From positions 62,001 to 126,000 of the forward strand of contig NZ_QKVK01000008.1 in NCBI RefSeq assembly GCF_003234965.1: a stretch of 64,000 bases of DNA, written 5' to 3'. The notes under the pieces were generated by a model. The model ran no database searches. It was not told where the DNA came from and was given only the letters and a program-made list of their open reading frames with translations. Each line of letters starts with the position of its first letter. Position 1 is the stretch's first letter. This DNA is from Aestuariivirga litoralis (GTDB taxonomy: Bacteria > Pseudomonadota > Alphaproteobacteria > Rhizobiales > Aestuariivirgaceae). A program made the translations under genes and the position numbers. This document shows, piece after piece, positions 31,319 to 44,075 of this stretch.

Positions 31319-33932
31319 TAACAACGACAAAGACCGCAAGCCCGAGGTCAACCGCCCGGCTGGGGGAACGCTGACCCTCAAGCGGCCTTCGATCGAGCAG
31401 AGCAAGGTCAAGCAGAGCTTCGGCGCAGGCCGCTCCAAGACCGTGGTGGTCGAAACCAAGCGCAAGCGCTTCGGCGACGACAAGCCCGCGACCCCGCTGG
31501 AGCCCAAGGCAGCCCCGCGCGTCACCCCCGTGACGCCCTCGCCGCCGTCCAACACCCAGACCCCCGCGGCCCCCAAGCCGCAGCCCACCCAGCGCTCCGG
31601 CGTCGTGCTGCGCACGCTCACCGCCGAGGAGAAGGAGGCGCGCGACCGGGCGCTTGCCGGCGCCCGCGTGCGCGAGGCGGAAGACCGCAAGCGCCAGGAA
31701 GAAGACGCCAAGCGCCGCGCCGAACAGGAAGCCCGTGACGCCATCGAGCGCGAGGCCGCCGCCCGGCGCAAGGCCGAGGACGACGCCCGTCACCGCGCCG
31801 AGGAAGAGGCCCGCCGCAAGGCCGACGAGGCCGCCAAGAAGCTGGCGCCGAAGTCGGCGCAGAACAATATCGTGACGCCCGCGACGGCGCCGACGAAGCC
31901 CGTGACCGGCAAGGCGATGCCCGCCCCCGTCAAGCGCACGCATGACGAGGAGGAGGCCCCGCGCCGCACCTTCGGCGGCCCGATCAAGCGCGAGATCAAG
32001 GCACCGGTTCCGGCGCGCCCGACCAAGGTGGGCGAGGCCGACAAGCGCCGCGGCCGCCTCTCGGTCGGCAACGCGCTGAACGAGGACGACGAGCGCAACC
32101 GCTCGGTCGCGGCCTTCCGCCGCCGCACCGAACGCCTGAAGAAGCAGACCCAGGGCTTCCAGATGCCCACCGAGAAGGTGAGCCGCGAGGTCACCATCCC
32201 GGAGGCGATCACCATCCAGGAGCTCGCCAACCGCATGGCCGAGCGCGCGGTGGACATCATCAAGTTCCTGATGAAGCAGGGCGAGATGCATACGATCAAC
32301 GACGTGATCGATGCCGACACCGCCCAGCTCGTCGCCGAGGAAATGGGCCACAAGGTCAAGCGCGTGTCCGAGTCGGACGTCGTCGAAGGCCTGTCGGGCG
32401 ACACCGATGCGCCGGAGCAGCTCAAGGCCCGCCCGCCGGTGGTCACCATCATGGGCCACGTCGACCACGGCAAGACCTCGCTGCTCGATGCGCTGCGCAA
32501 GACCAATGTGGTCTCGGGCGAAGCGGGCGGCATCACCCAGCATATCGGCGCCTACCAGGTCGAGACGCCCAATGGCATCGTCACCTTCATCGACACGCCG
32601 GGCCACGAGGCCTTCACCTCGATGCGTGCCCGCGGTGCGAAGGCGACGGACATCGTCGTGCTCGTGGTTGCCGCCGATGACGGCGTCATGCCGCAGACGG
32701 TCGAGGCCATCAACCACGCCCGTGCGGCCGATGTGCCGATCATCGTGGCGATCAACAAGATCGACAAGCCCGCCGCCAACCCGGTGCGCGTCAGGAACGA
32801 GCTCCTCAAATACGAGATCGTGGTCGAAAGCATGGGCGGCGACACCCTCGAAGTCGAGGTGTCGGCGCTCAAGGGCACCAACCTCGACAAGCTGCTCGAC
32901 GTGATCCTGCTGCAGTCGGAAGTGCTCGACCTCAAGGCCAACCCGGACCGCGAGGCCGGCGGCATGGTGGTCGAAGCGCAGCTCGACAAGGGCCGTGGCC
33001 CGGTTGCCACCGTGCTCGTGCAGCGCGGCACGCTGAAGCTCGGTGACATCTTCGTCGCCGGCTCCGCCTGGGGCCGCGTGCGCGCCCTCGTCAACGACAA
33101 GGGTGTTCAGGTCAAGGAAGCCTCGCCCTCGACCCCGGTCGAGGTGCTGGGCCTCAACTCGGCTCCGGAAGCGGGCGACCAGTTCGACGTCGTGCCGAAC
33201 GAGGCGCGTGCGCGCGAGGTCACCGAATACCGTGAGCGCAAGCGCCGCGAGACCCGCGGTGCGGCGTCGGCGCGTTCTTCGCTCGAGCAGATGATGTCGG
33301 CCATCAAGGAGGGCGCCACCGAGTTCCCGATCCTCGTCAAGGCCGACGTGCAGGGCTCTGCCGAGGCAATCGTCCAGGCGCTCGAGAAGATCGGCAACGC
33401 CGAGATCAAGGCGCGCGTCATCCACTACGCCGTGGGCGGCATCAACGAGTCCGACATCGGGCTTGCCGAAGCCTCCAAGGCGGTGGTGCTGGGCTTCAAC
33501 GTCCGTGCGTCTTCGCAGGCGCGCGATGCGGCCGAGCGGGCGGGGATCGAGATCCGCTACTACAACATCATTTACGACCTGGTGGACGACATCAAGCAGG
33601 CCATGGCCGGCAAGCTGGCGCCCGAACTGCGCGAAACCTTCCTCGGCAATGCCAAGATCCTCGAGGTCTTCAACATCACCAAGGTCGGCAAGGTCGCCGG
33701 TTGCCAGGTCACCGAAGGCAATGTCCAGCGCGGCGCCAAGGTGCGCCTCATCCGCGACAACGTGGTCATCCACGAAGGCACGCTCTCGACCCTCAAGCGC
33801 TTCAAGGACGAGGTCAAGGAAGTGCCGGTCGGCCAGGAATGCGGCATGGCCTTCGAGAACTACCAGGACATCCGCGCCGGCGACGTCATCGAATGCTTCC
33901 GCGTGGAAAAGGTCCAGCGCACGCTGGATTGA
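31311..33932 (+). CDS. infB: Translation initiation factor IF-2
   Basis: An 873-residue GTPase that brings initiator tRNA to the 30S subunit. A long charged Ala/Glu/Arg-rich region (about 100-190, coiled-coil-like) precedes the IF2-N helices. The G domain starts near 375 with [22 protein letters not shown] and NKIDKP. Domains II-IV end in [13 protein letters not shown]-like sequence. The ATG overlaps the ylxR stop by 8 bp. Length fits alphaproteobacterial IF-2. Confidence 0.97.
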   Translation: MTDNNDKDRKPEVNRPAGGTLTLKRPSIEQSKVKQSFGAGRSKTVVVETKRKRFGDDKPATPLEPKAAPRVTPVTPSPPSNTQTPAAPKPQPTQRSGVVLRTLTAEEKEARDRALAGARVREAEDRKRQEEDAKRRAEQEARDAIEREAAARRKAEDDARHRAEEEARRKADEAAKKLAPKSAQNNIVTPATAPTKPVTGKAMPAPVKRTHDEEEAPRRTFGGPIKREIKAPVPARPTKVGEADKRRGRLSVGNALNEDDERNRSVAAFRRRTERLKKQTQGFQMPTEKVSREVTIPEAITIQELANRMAERAVDIIKFLMKQGEMHTINDVIDADTAQLVAEEMGHKVKRVSESDVVEGLSGDTDAPEQLKARPPVVTIMGHVDHGKTSLLDALRKTNVVSGEAGGITQHIGAYQVETPNGIVTFIDTPGHEAFTSMRARGAKATDIVVLVVAADDGVMPQTVEAINHARAADVPIIVAINKIDKPAANPVRVRNELLKYEIVVESMGGDTLEVEVSALKGTNLDKLLDVILLQSEVLDLKANPDREAGGMVVEAQLDKGRGPVATVLVQRGTLKLGDIFVAGSAWGRVRALVNDKGVQVKEASPSTPVEVLGLNSAPEAGDQFDVVPNEARAREVTEYRERKRRETRGAASARSSLEQMMSAIKEGATEFPILVKADVQGSAEAIVQALEKIGNAEIKARVIHYAVGGINESDIGLAEASKAVVLGFNVRASSQARDAAERAGIEIRYYNIIYDLVDDIKQAMAGKLAPELRETFLGNAKILEVFNITKVGKVAGCQVTEGNVQRGAKVRLIRDNVVIHEGTLSTLKRFKDEVKEVPVGQECGMAFENYQDIRAGDVIECFRVEKVQRTLD

Positions 33933-33942
33933 GGTCTGAGAG

Positions 33943-34326
33943 ATGAGCAAGGGCAGCGCCCCCTCCCAACGCCAGCTGCGCGCCGGCGAGCTGATCCGCC
34001 ACGCGCTGGCGGACATCTTCCTGCGCGGAGAATCGGGTGACCCCGATCTCGAGCGGCTGAACCCGACCGTCGTCGAGGTGCAGATCTCGCCCGACCTCAA
34101 GATCGCCACCGCCTTCGTGCGCACCCTGGTGCCCGGCAAGGAGAAGGCGCTGCTCGAGGCGCTGAACCGCAACCGGCGCTACATCCGCGGCCTCGTGGCG
34201 CCGAAGCTCGAGATGAAGTTCACGCCGGAGATCCGCTACCGGGTCGACACGGCGCTGGATTACGCCAACCACATCGACGAGATCCTCCGCAGCCCGGAAG
34301 TGCAGCGGGATCTGGAGAAGAAGTAG
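33943..34326 (+). CDS. rbfA: Ribosome-binding factor A
   Basis: A 127-residue KH-like protein that binds immature 30S subunits and helps process the 16S 5' end. QRQLRAGELIRHALADIFLRGE, then TVVEVQISPDLKIATAFV and IRYRVDTALDYANHIDEIL, follow the family pattern. It begins 10 bp after infB. A long hairpin element separates it from truB. Confidence 0.95.
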   Translation: MSKGSAPSQRQLRAGELIRHALADIFLRGESGDPDLERLNPTVVEVQISPDLKIATAFVRTLVPGKEKALLEALNRNRRYIRGLVAPKLEMKFTPEIRYRVDTALDYANHIDEILRSPEVQRDLEKK

Positions 34327-34340
34327 CACTCCCTCAGCCC

Positions 34341-34414
34341 GTCACCCCGGCGAAAGCCGGGGCCCAGCTTTGGCGGCCCCAAGGAAGCTGGGTCCCGGCT
34401 TTCGCCGGGATGAC
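34341..34414. repeat. Long intergenic palindrome between rbfA and truB
   Basis: Two 30-bp arms (34341-34370 and 34385-34414) are inverted copies with two mismatches, around a 14-base loop. The arm core, CCCGGCGAAAGCCGGG with a CCAGCTT flank, is a pattern repeated between genes in many alphaproteobacteria. It lies inside an operon, so it can form a strong mRNA hairpin that might stop exonucleases or lower truB expression. Confidence 0.8.
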
Positions 34415-34435
34415 GGCATTGAGGGCGGAGAAATC

Positions 34436-35353
34436 ATGGCCAAGACCAAGCGCACCCCGGTCCACGGCTGGGTCATCCTCGACAAGCCTTACGGCATGAC
34501 CTCCACCCAGGCGGTGGGCAAGATCCGCTGGCTGTTCAATGCCGAGAAGGCGGGCCATGGCGGCACGCTGGACCCGCTGGCCTCGGGCCTTCTCCCCATC
34601 GCGCTGGGCGAGGCGACCAAGACCGTCTCCCACGCCATGGATGGCCGCAAGGTCTATCGCTTCACCGTCGCTTTCGGCGAGGAGCGGACGACGGACGACC
34701 TCGAGGGTGAGGTGACCGGCACCTCGGATCGTCGGCCATCACAATCAGAAATAGAATCCATCCTGCCCCGTTTCACCGGCGAGATCATGCAGGCGCCCCC
34801 GGCCTTCTCCGCCATCAAGGTCGATGGCGAGCGGGCCTATGACCTTGCCCGGGCCGGCGAAGCCGTGGAACTGGCCGAACGGCCGGTCCTGATCGAGGCC
34901 CTGACCCTGGTGGATATCCCTGACCCTGACCACGCCACCTTCGAGGTGACCTGCGGGAAGGGCACCTATATCCGCTCGCTGGCCCGTGACATGGGCCGGG
35001 CGCTGGGCACTGCCGCGCACGTCTCGATGCTGCGGCGGGTGGCGGTCGGCCCGTTCACCGAAGCCCACATGATTTCGCTGGAAAACCTAGCGGAACTCGG
35101 CCATAAGGCCCCCGGCGGAGACGCCAACAAAGGGGTTCTGCTCCCCATCGAGACCGTGCTGGACGGCATCCCGGCACTGGCCATCGACGAAGAGCAGGCC
35201 CGACGCCTGAAGCTCGGACAATCCGTCCTGCTCAGAGGCGCGAATGCTCCCATCGCGGAAGATTCGGTTCTGGTGATGAGCGGCGGCAAGCCGGTCGGAC
35301 TTGGAACCATCGAGCAGGGATCGCTCAAGCCGAAGCGTTTGTTCAACCTGTAA
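34436..35353 (+). CDS. truB: tRNA pseudouridine-55 synthase
   Basis: A 305-residue TruB enzyme making pseudouridine 55 in the tRNA T loop. The catalytic Asp is in HGGTLDPLASGLLPI, with the KTVSHAMDGRKVYRF strand, GEIMQAPPAFSAIKVDGERAY (nearby motif) and CGKGTYIRSLARD further on. ATG 34436 has GGCGGAGA before it, and the protein starts MAKTKRTPVHGWV. It follows the palindromic element and precedes rpsO, as in many bacteria. Confidence 0.96.
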   Translation: MAKTKRTPVHGWVILDKPYGMTSTQAVGKIRWLFNAEKAGHGGTLDPLASGLLPIALGEATKTVSHAMDGRKVYRFTVAFGEERTTDDLEGEVTGTSDRRPSQSEIESILPRFTGEIMQAPPAFSAIKVDGERAYDLARAGEAVELAERPVLIEALTLVDIPDPDHATFEVTCGKGTYIRSLARDMGRALGTAAHVSMLRRVAVGPFTEAHMISLENLAELGHKAPGGDANKGVLLPIETVLDGIPALAIDEEQARRLKLGQSVLLRGANAPIAEDSVLVMSGGKPVGLGTIEQGSLKPKRLFNL

Positions 35354-35356
35354 CCA

Positions 35357-35370
35357 TCCAATGTATTGGA
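35357..35370 (+). promoter_or_regulatory. Small hairpin over the rpsO ribosome-binding site
   Basis: TCCAA (35357-35361) pairs with TTGGA (35366-35370) around TGTA. The right arm contains most of the GGAG ribosome site (35368-35371) for rpsO. S15 is known to repress its own mRNA through varied leader RNAs, including in alphaproteobacteria, so this is a candidate translational switch; the stem is short. Confidence 0.3.
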
Positions 35371-35378
35371 GATGACCG

Positions 35379-35648
35379 ATGACCATGACTGCAGAGCGCA
35401 AGGTTGCGCTCGTGAAGGAATTCGCCACGAAGCCGGGTGACACCGGTTCGCCCGAAGTCCAGGTTGCGATCCTCACGGAACGCATCAACTACCTCACCGA
35501 CCACTTCAAGACCCACAAGAAGGACAATCACTCCCGCCGTGGTCTCCTGACGATGGTCAGCAAGCGCCGTTCGCTTCTCGATTACCTGAAGCGCATCGAC
35601 GATGCGCGTTACCAGACGCTGATCAAGCGTCTCGAGATCCGCCGCTAA
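35379..35648 (+). CDS. rpsO: 30S ribosomal protein S15
   Basis: An 89-residue primary 16S-binding protein. [21 protein letters not shown] and [21 protein letters not shown] are the conserved RNA-binding helices. It sits between truB and pnp, the standard order. A GC hairpin follows in the gap to pnp and could be a processing or termination site. Confidence 0.98.
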   Translation: MTMTAERKVALVKEFATKPGDTGSPEVQVAILTERINYLTDHFKTHKKDNHSRRGLLTMVSKRRSLLDYLKRIDDARYQTLIKRLEIRR

Positions 35649-35669
35649 GCGGACCTCGCAATACGATCG

Positions 35670-35697
35670 AGCGGGCGGATCACCGAGTAGCCGCCCG
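35670..35697 (+). other. Hairpin in the rpsO-pnp gap
   Basis: GCGGGCGG (35670-35677) pairs with CCGCCCGC (35690-35697) around 12 bases. No T-run follows. In enterics the rpsO-pnp gap holds an RNase III-cut hairpin used in Pnp autocontrol; this one is a positional analogue only. Confidence 0.45.
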
Positions 35698-35813
35698 CGT
35701 CCCCATCTCAAGAGTCCGGCAATGGGGCCGGGCTCTCGGCCCAAAGGGGATGCCGTCCACAGTGGTGGTGCACGTCTTTCAAGCGGCGGCGAAGGGCACA
35801 AAGGAAGATCCAC

Positions 35814-37967
<2,154 letters not shown>

Positions 37968-37990
37968 TCGGCCTCATCGGTTTGAGTTCG

Positions 37991-38018
37991 AGGGCGCGGA
38001 CCGCAGGGTCCGCGCCCT
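37991..38018 (+). terminator. Terminator hairpin after pnp
   Basis: A perfect 12-bp stem (AGGGCGCGGACC 37991-38002 with 38007-38018) and a 4-base loop, followed by TCGCGTTTC. It closes the rimP-to-pnp gene block, though the T-run is poor. Confidence 0.7.
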
Positions 38019-38163
38019 TCGCGTTTCAGGGCTCGTTTTCCGTTGACCAATGTGCGCGCGAAGGTGTCAGAATGACTGGCGCGGGGAAGGTCTGTGACGT
38101 TCATCACAGATTTGCGCGGCTAGAGCGGCGAGACAGGCCGCCTCAAAACAGTGGGAGAACGAC

Positions 38164-38649
38164 ATGAAGACGTGGACTCTGGCCGCGGCCGCCCTGGGCG
38201 CCGTGGTCCTTTCGGGCAGTGCGGCGCTTGCAGGGGAAGTCTCGGTGGCGCGCGGGGCGCAGGTGGCCATCACCTCCGGCTGCCATGACTGTCATACAAA
38301 CGGTTACGCCGAGACGGGCGGCAAGATCGATCCGGCGGCGGCGCTGAAGGGCACGTCGCTCGGCTGGCAGGGCCCCTGGGGCACGACCTATCCGGCGAAC
38401 CTGCGCCGCGTCGTGAAGGAGAAGGGCAGCGAGGACGCCTTCCTGCAATATGCCAAGACCTTCCAGGCGAGGCCGCCCATGCCGGCCTTCAACGTCCATG
38501 CCATGGACGAGAGCGATATCCGCTCTCTCTACCAGTACATCGTCTCGCTCGGCGATGCGGGCGATGCGGTGCCGGACTATGTACCGCCAGGCCAGGAGCC
38601 GAAGACGCCCTATATCGTGATCGCCCCGCCGATCATGCCGAAGGGCTGA
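38164..38649 (+). CDS. Exported mono-heme cytochrome c family protein
   Basis: A 161-residue protein with a signal peptide (about residues 1-23) and one heme-binding CHDCH motif (about 40-44). The likely sixth ligand is a Met in the PPMPAFNVHAMDESDI stretch, which precedes the terminal helix RSLYQYI. It is a small periplasmic electron carrier or sensor. The partner is not obvious: it is a lone gene between pnp and the convergent fasciclin gene. Confidence 0.85.
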   Translation: MKTWTLAAAALGAVVLSGSAALAGEVSVARGAQVAITSGCHDCHTNGYAETGGKIDPAAALKGTSLGWQGPWGTTYPANLRRVVKEKGSEDAFLQYAKTFQARPPMPAFNVHAMDESDIRSLYQYIVSLGDAGDAVPDYVPPGQEPKTPYIVIAPPIMPKG

Positions 38650-38655
38650 TGAGTT

Positions 38656-38684
38656 GGCCCTCTCCCCGCGCCGGGGAGAGGGCC
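38656..38684. terminator. Bidirectional hairpin between cytochrome c and fasciclin genes
   Basis: A perfect 12-bp stem (38656-38667 with 38673-38684), loop GCGCC, lies between two convergent stops (38649 and 38693). It can serve both transcripts, although flanking T-runs are weak. Confidence 0.65.
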
Positions 38685-38692
38685 GCAGTCAC

Positions 38693-39178
38693 TTACTTGC
38701 TGGGGATGAGCACGGTGTCGATCACGTGGATCACGCCGTTGTCCGTCACGATGTCGGCCTTGATCACCTTGGCATTGTCCACCGTCACGCCGTCGGCGTT
38801 CTTGGTGATGGCAAGCGTGCGGTCCGGCTTGGCCTTCAGCGTGCGCACGTGAAAGGGGCCTGCAAGCATCTGCTTGGACTCAAGCTCGCGCGGCAGCACG
38901 TGATAGGTGAGGATAGCGACCAGCTGATCCTTGTTCTCGGGCTTCAGCAGCGACTCCACCGTGCCGGCCGGCAGCTTGGCGAAGGCCTCGTCGGTGGGTG
39001 CGAAGACGGTGATGTTCTTGGTGGTGGCCAGCGCATCGGCGAGGCCCGCTGCCTGCGCGGCGGCAATCAGGGTCTTGAAGCTTCCCGCCTGCTGGGCGGT
39101 TTCGACGACGTTGGCGGCCGAGGCCGAAGCCGCGCCGAGGCAAAGTGCAGCCGTGGCCGCAAGAATGATCTTGTGCAT
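38693..39178 (-). CDS. Secreted fasciclin (FAS1) domain protein
   Basis: A 161-residue exported protein with a signal peptide (about residues 1-22, MHKIILAATAALCLGAASA) and one FAS1 domain: the H1 motif NITVFAPTDEAFAKLP, the H2 region ILTYHVLP, and the terminal NGVIHVIDTVLIP. Such proteins mediate adhesion or stress responses at the cell surface. ATG 39178 follows CCGGAG at 7 bp. It stands alone. Confidence 0.93.
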   Translation of the reverse strand: MHKIILAATAALCLGAASASAANVVETAQQAGSFKTLIAAAQAAGLADALATTKNITVFAPTDEAFAKLPAGTVESLLKPENKDQLVAILTYHVLPRELESKQMLAGPFHVRTLKAKPDRTLAITKNADGVTVDNAKVIKADIVTDNGVIHVIDTVLIPSK

Positions 39179-39353
39179 GTAAGACTCCGGGAAATGATAA
39201 ATCATCAGGAACGTGCGTGGCCGTGGCGCTGATGTGGCGATGTTGCCTGCACCGTGCGTTCAAACGAAGCCGCGCGTGAAACGGATTTCCGCAGGCCTGT
39301 GTCTTCACTCACGTGTTCGTGAGACATAAGTTACCGCTGAGCCTCAAAAGCAA

Positions 39354-39378
39354 AACGCCGGGCGCGAGGCCCGGCGTT
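39354..39378 (-). terminator. Intrinsic terminator of gabT
   Basis: AACGCCGGGC (39354-39363) pairs with GCCCGGCGTT (39369-39378). On the minus strand the hairpin is followed by TTGCTTTTG. It lies 21 bp past the gabT stop. Confidence 0.75.
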
Positions 39379-39399
39379 GCCCATTCGGATGTCGATGGC

Positions 39400-40701
39400 T
39401 CAGTTGCCGAGGATGGCGCTCTCGAGAATGTCGAGGCCTTCCTTCAGCACCATTTCGGAGGCCGTCAGCGGGGTGAGCATGCGCACCGTGTCGGCATAGA
39501 CGCCGCAGGTGAGGATGAGGAGGCCGCGCTCCAGGCACTTGGCGGCGAGCGCCTTGGCCGCACCCGCATCCGGCTCATTGCCGCCATGCTGGGTGACGAG
39601 CTCGAAGGCGCACATGGCGCCAAGCCCGCGCACGTCGCCGATCGGCATGCCCTTGCCCTTGGCCTTGATCGCGGTCATGCGCTCCATGATGAGCTTGCCC
39701 TGCTTCTCGGCCTTCTCGAGCAGGCCTTCCTGCTCGAAGGCGTCGAACACGCCAAGCGCCGCGGCGCAGGCCACCGGATTGCCGGCATAGGTGCCGCCGA
39801 TGCCGCCCGGCTCAGGCGCGTCCATGATCTTGGCGCGGCCGACGACGGCGGCGAGCGGGAAGCCGCCCGCCAGCGATTTGGCCGAGGTGATGAGATCGGG
39901 CTCCACGCCATAATGCTCCATGGCGAAGAACTTGCCGGTGCGGCCGAAGCCGGACTGGATCTCGTCGGCGATGAGCAGGATGCCGTGCTCGTCGCACAGC
40001 TTCCGGAGCTTCACCATCAGTTCCTTCGGCGCGATGTAGAAACCGCCTTCGCCCTGCACAGGCTCGATGATGATGGCCGCGACGCGCTGCGGCTCGACAT
40101 CCGCCTTGAACAGCCACTCGATGGCATGCATCGTCTCGTCGATGGTCACACCCTTGTGGGCGACGGGGAAGGGCACATGCCACACGCCCGGCGCCATGGG
40201 GCCGAACTTGGCCTTGTAGGGAACCACCTTGCCGGTGAGCGACATGCCGAGCAGCGTGCGGCCATGGAAGCCGCCGTTGAAGGCGATGATGTCGGAGCGG
40301 CCGGTATAGGCGCGGGCGAACTTCACCGCGTTCTCGACGGCTTCGGCACCGGTCGTCACCAGCGCCGTCTTCTTTTCGCCGGAGATGGGGGCGACCGCGT
40401 TCAGCTTCTCGCACACCTCGATGAAGGGCGCGTAGGGCATCACCATGGCGCAGGTGTGGGTGAAGGCCTCGAGCTGCTCGTAGACGCGCTTCATCACAAG
40501 GGGGTGACGGTGGCCGGTGTTGACCACCGCGATGCCGCCGCCGAAGTCGATGTAGCGGTTGCCCTCGACGTCCCAGATCTCGGAATTCTCGGCCTTCGCC
40601 GCAATGACCGGGGCGCCGGCGCTGATGCCGCGGGAGACGGCCTTGGCGCGGCGCTCCACCCACTGCTTGTTCATGCCTGGGGCTGCGACCGGTGCGTTCA
40701 T
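39400..40701 (-). CDS. gabT: 4-aminobutyrate aminotransferase
   Basis: A 433-residue class III PLP aminotransferase converting GABA and 2-oxoglutarate to succinate semialdehyde and glutamate. The cofactor site has FNGGFHGRT, the LLIADEIQSGFGRTGK Asp region and Lys about 272 in SAKSLAGGFP. PIGDVRGLGAMCAFEL is near the C-terminus. Close relatives act on 5-aminovalerate or ornithine, so exact substrate is likely but not certain. Divergent from the amidase gene. Confidence 0.9.
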   Translation of the reverse strand: MNAPVAAPGMNKQWVERRAKAVSRGISAGAPVIAAKAENSEIWDVEGNRYIDFGGGIAVVNTGHRHPLVMKRVYEQLEAFTHTCAMVMPYAPFIEVCEKLNAVAPISGEKKTALVTTGAEAVENAVKFARAYTGRSDIIAFNGGFHGRTLLGMSLTGKVVPYKAKFGPMAPGVWHVPFPVAHKGVTIDETMHAIEWLFKADVEPQRVAAIIIEPVQGEGGFYIAPKELMVKLRKLCDEHGILLIADEIQSGFGRTGKFFAMEHYGVEPDLITSAKSLAGGFPLAAVVGRAKIMDAPEPGGIGGTYAGNPVACAAALGVFDAFEQEGLLEKAEKQGKLIMERMTAIKAKGKGMPIGDVRGLGAMCAFELVTQHGGNEPDAGAAKALAAKCLERGLLILTCGVYADTVRMLTPLTASEMVLKEGLDILESAILGN

Positions 40702-40808
40702 GATGCTCTCCTTGGGGATGCTTCTGTGTGAATGGCTGGGCGGCTTTTACGCCCGTTGACGGGGGGCGGGCAAACGGATTTCACTCTCTCCCGTCGAGGG
40801 GGATTTGC

Positions 40809-42215
40809 ATGACTGACCTGATCCGGATGACCGCCACCGAGGTGGTCCAGCGCCTGAAAACAGGCGACATCACATCTCTCGACTGTCTGGATGCGCTGGA
40901 ACGCCGGGTGGCGGCCGTGGATGGCGCCGTCAATGCCCTGCCGACCCGGTGTTTCGACCGGGCGCGCCGCCATGCCCGGACATTGATGGAAAGGCCCCTG
41001 GGCGAGCGGGGTCTGCTGGCCGGCCTGCCGGTGCCGATCAAGGACCTGACCGACGTGGGCGGGGTGCGGTCCACCCAGGGCTCCCCCATCTACAGGGACA
41101 GGATTGCCGAAAATTCCGACCTGCTGGTCACCCATCTCGAGGGCAATGGCGGAGTGATCTACGCCATGTCCAACACGCCGGAATTCGGGGCGGGCGCCCA
41201 CACCTTCAACGAGGTCTTCGGCATCACCCGCAACCCGTGGAACACGGCCCTTTCTGCGTCGGGCTCGTCGGGCGGGGCCGCCGTGGCGCTGGCCACCGGC
41301 ATGGCCTGGGTGGCGCATGGCTCCGACCTCGGCGGGTCGCTGCGCAATCCGGCGAGCTTCTGCGGTGTGGTCGGCATGCGGCCCTCGCCCGGCCGGGTGG
41401 CGGCCACCGTCTTCTCCAAGATCGACTCGACGCTCGGCGTCGAAGGCCCCATGGCGCGCAACGTCGAGGATCTGGCACTTCTCTTCGATGCCATGGTGGG
41501 CGAGGAGCCGGCCGATCCGCTTTCGCTTCCCTCCGACGGCACATCATATCTCAAGGCCGCCCGCTCCGGCTGGAAGCCGAAACGCGTCGCCGTCTCGCGC
41601 GATCTCGGCCTGCCGCCCGTCGACAGGCGCGTCGCCGACCTCGTCATGGCCGCGGCGCGCAAGCTGGAGGCCGAAGGCGTCATCGTCGAGGAGGCCCACC
41701 CCGACCTGCGCGAGACGCGCGAATGCGCCCAGACGCTGCGCGCCCTCTCCTATGCCAACATGGCACCGCTGCTGGAGAAGCACCGCGACCTCCTCAAGCC
41801 CGAGGTGGTGTGGAACATCGAGAAAGGCCTCAAGGTCACCGGTGCCGAAATCGCCCGGGCCGAGGCCCAGCGCGGCGAGATGTTCCGCCGCATGCGGGCC
41901 TTCTTCGAGACTTATGACCTGCTGCTCTGCCCCACCACCATCGTGCCGCCCTTCCCGGTGGAACAGCGCTACGTTGCGGAATGTGACGGCGTGACGCTCG
42001 AGACCTATGTCGACTGGCTGATGATCGTCCACGCCATCACGCTCACCGCGAGCCCCGCCATTTCCATTCCCTGCGGCTTCACGGCGGAGCACCTGCCGGT
42101 CGGGCTGCAGATCGTGGCGCCGGGGCGCGGCGAGGCGAAGCTGCTGGCCGGTGCGCGCTTCATCGAGCAGGTGCTGGGGCTGGGCGTCCTCACGCCGATC
42201 GATCCCAGAACTTGA
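40809..42215 (+). CDS. Amidase-signature family enzyme
   Basis: A 468-residue hydrolase with the Ser-cisSer-Lys triad: Lys78 in PVPIKDLTDV, cis-Ser about 153 in SASGSSGGAAVAL, and Ser177 in GSDLGGSLRNPAS. The family cleaves amides, from acetamide to amino-acid amides; the substrate is unknown. ATG 40809 follows GAGGGGG at 7-8 bp. Divergence from gabT across about 107 bp suggests shared regulation of nitrogen-compound use. Confidence 0.92.
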   Translation: MTDLIRMTATEVVQRLKTGDITSLDCLDALERRVAAVDGAVNALPTRCFDRARRHARTLMERPLGERGLLAGLPVPIKDLTDVGGVRSTQGSPIYRDRIAENSDLLVTHLEGNGGVIYAMSNTPEFGAGAHTFNEVFGITRNPWNTALSASGSSGGAAVALATGMAWVAHGSDLGGSLRNPASFCGVVGMRPSPGRVAATVFSKIDSTLGVEGPMARNVEDLALLFDAMVGEEPADPLSLPSDGTSYLKAARSGWKPKRVAVSRDLGLPPVDRRVADLVMAAARKLEAEGVIVEEAHPDLRETRECAQTLRALSYANMAPLLEKHRDLLKPEVVWNIEKGLKVTGAEIARAEAQRGEMFRRMRAFFETYDLLLCPTTIVPPFPVEQRYVAECDGVTLETYVDWLMIVHAITLTASPAISIPCGFTAEHLPVGLQIVAPGRGEAKLLAGARFIEQVLGLGVLTPIDPRT

Positions 42216-42287
42216 CCTAACAGCAGCGGAAGGTCATCTGGCGGGGGCACCTCATTCCCGTTACAGTTGGATCGGGGAGAACACGCC

Positions 42288-43922
<1,635 letters not shown>

Positions 43923-43956
43923 AACGCCGGGTTGTCAACTGGCTGCACTTGTATTC

Positions 43957-44067
43957 CCCTCCCCCTTGTGGGGAGGGGCAGGGGTGGGGGTGATGTCTGA
44001 CTTAGATTTCATGCATCCGCTACCCGGCGCCACCCCCACCCTTAATCCCTCCCCACAAGGGGGAGGG
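43957..44067. repeat. Intergenic inverted-repeat element, copy B
   Basis: The left arm (about 43957-43993) and right arm (about 44030-44067) are inverted copies of CCCTCCCCCTTGTGGGGAGGG followed by GGGTGGGGG. They flank an unrelated loop of about 36 bases. It resembles copy A at 28211-28312 in both arms. It lies between convergent genes and may also act as a terminator. Confidence 0.75.
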
Positions 44068-44075
44068 AAATCACT

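Noticed and set aside
31020-34172. Open frame of about 1050 codons antisense to infB
   Set aside because: It is a high-GC shadow: composition is His/Asp/Arg/Gly-rich with no domain pattern, and infB on the other strand is certain. Similar antisense frames over ctaD, the EAL gene, thrC, pnp and nusA are rejected for the same reason.
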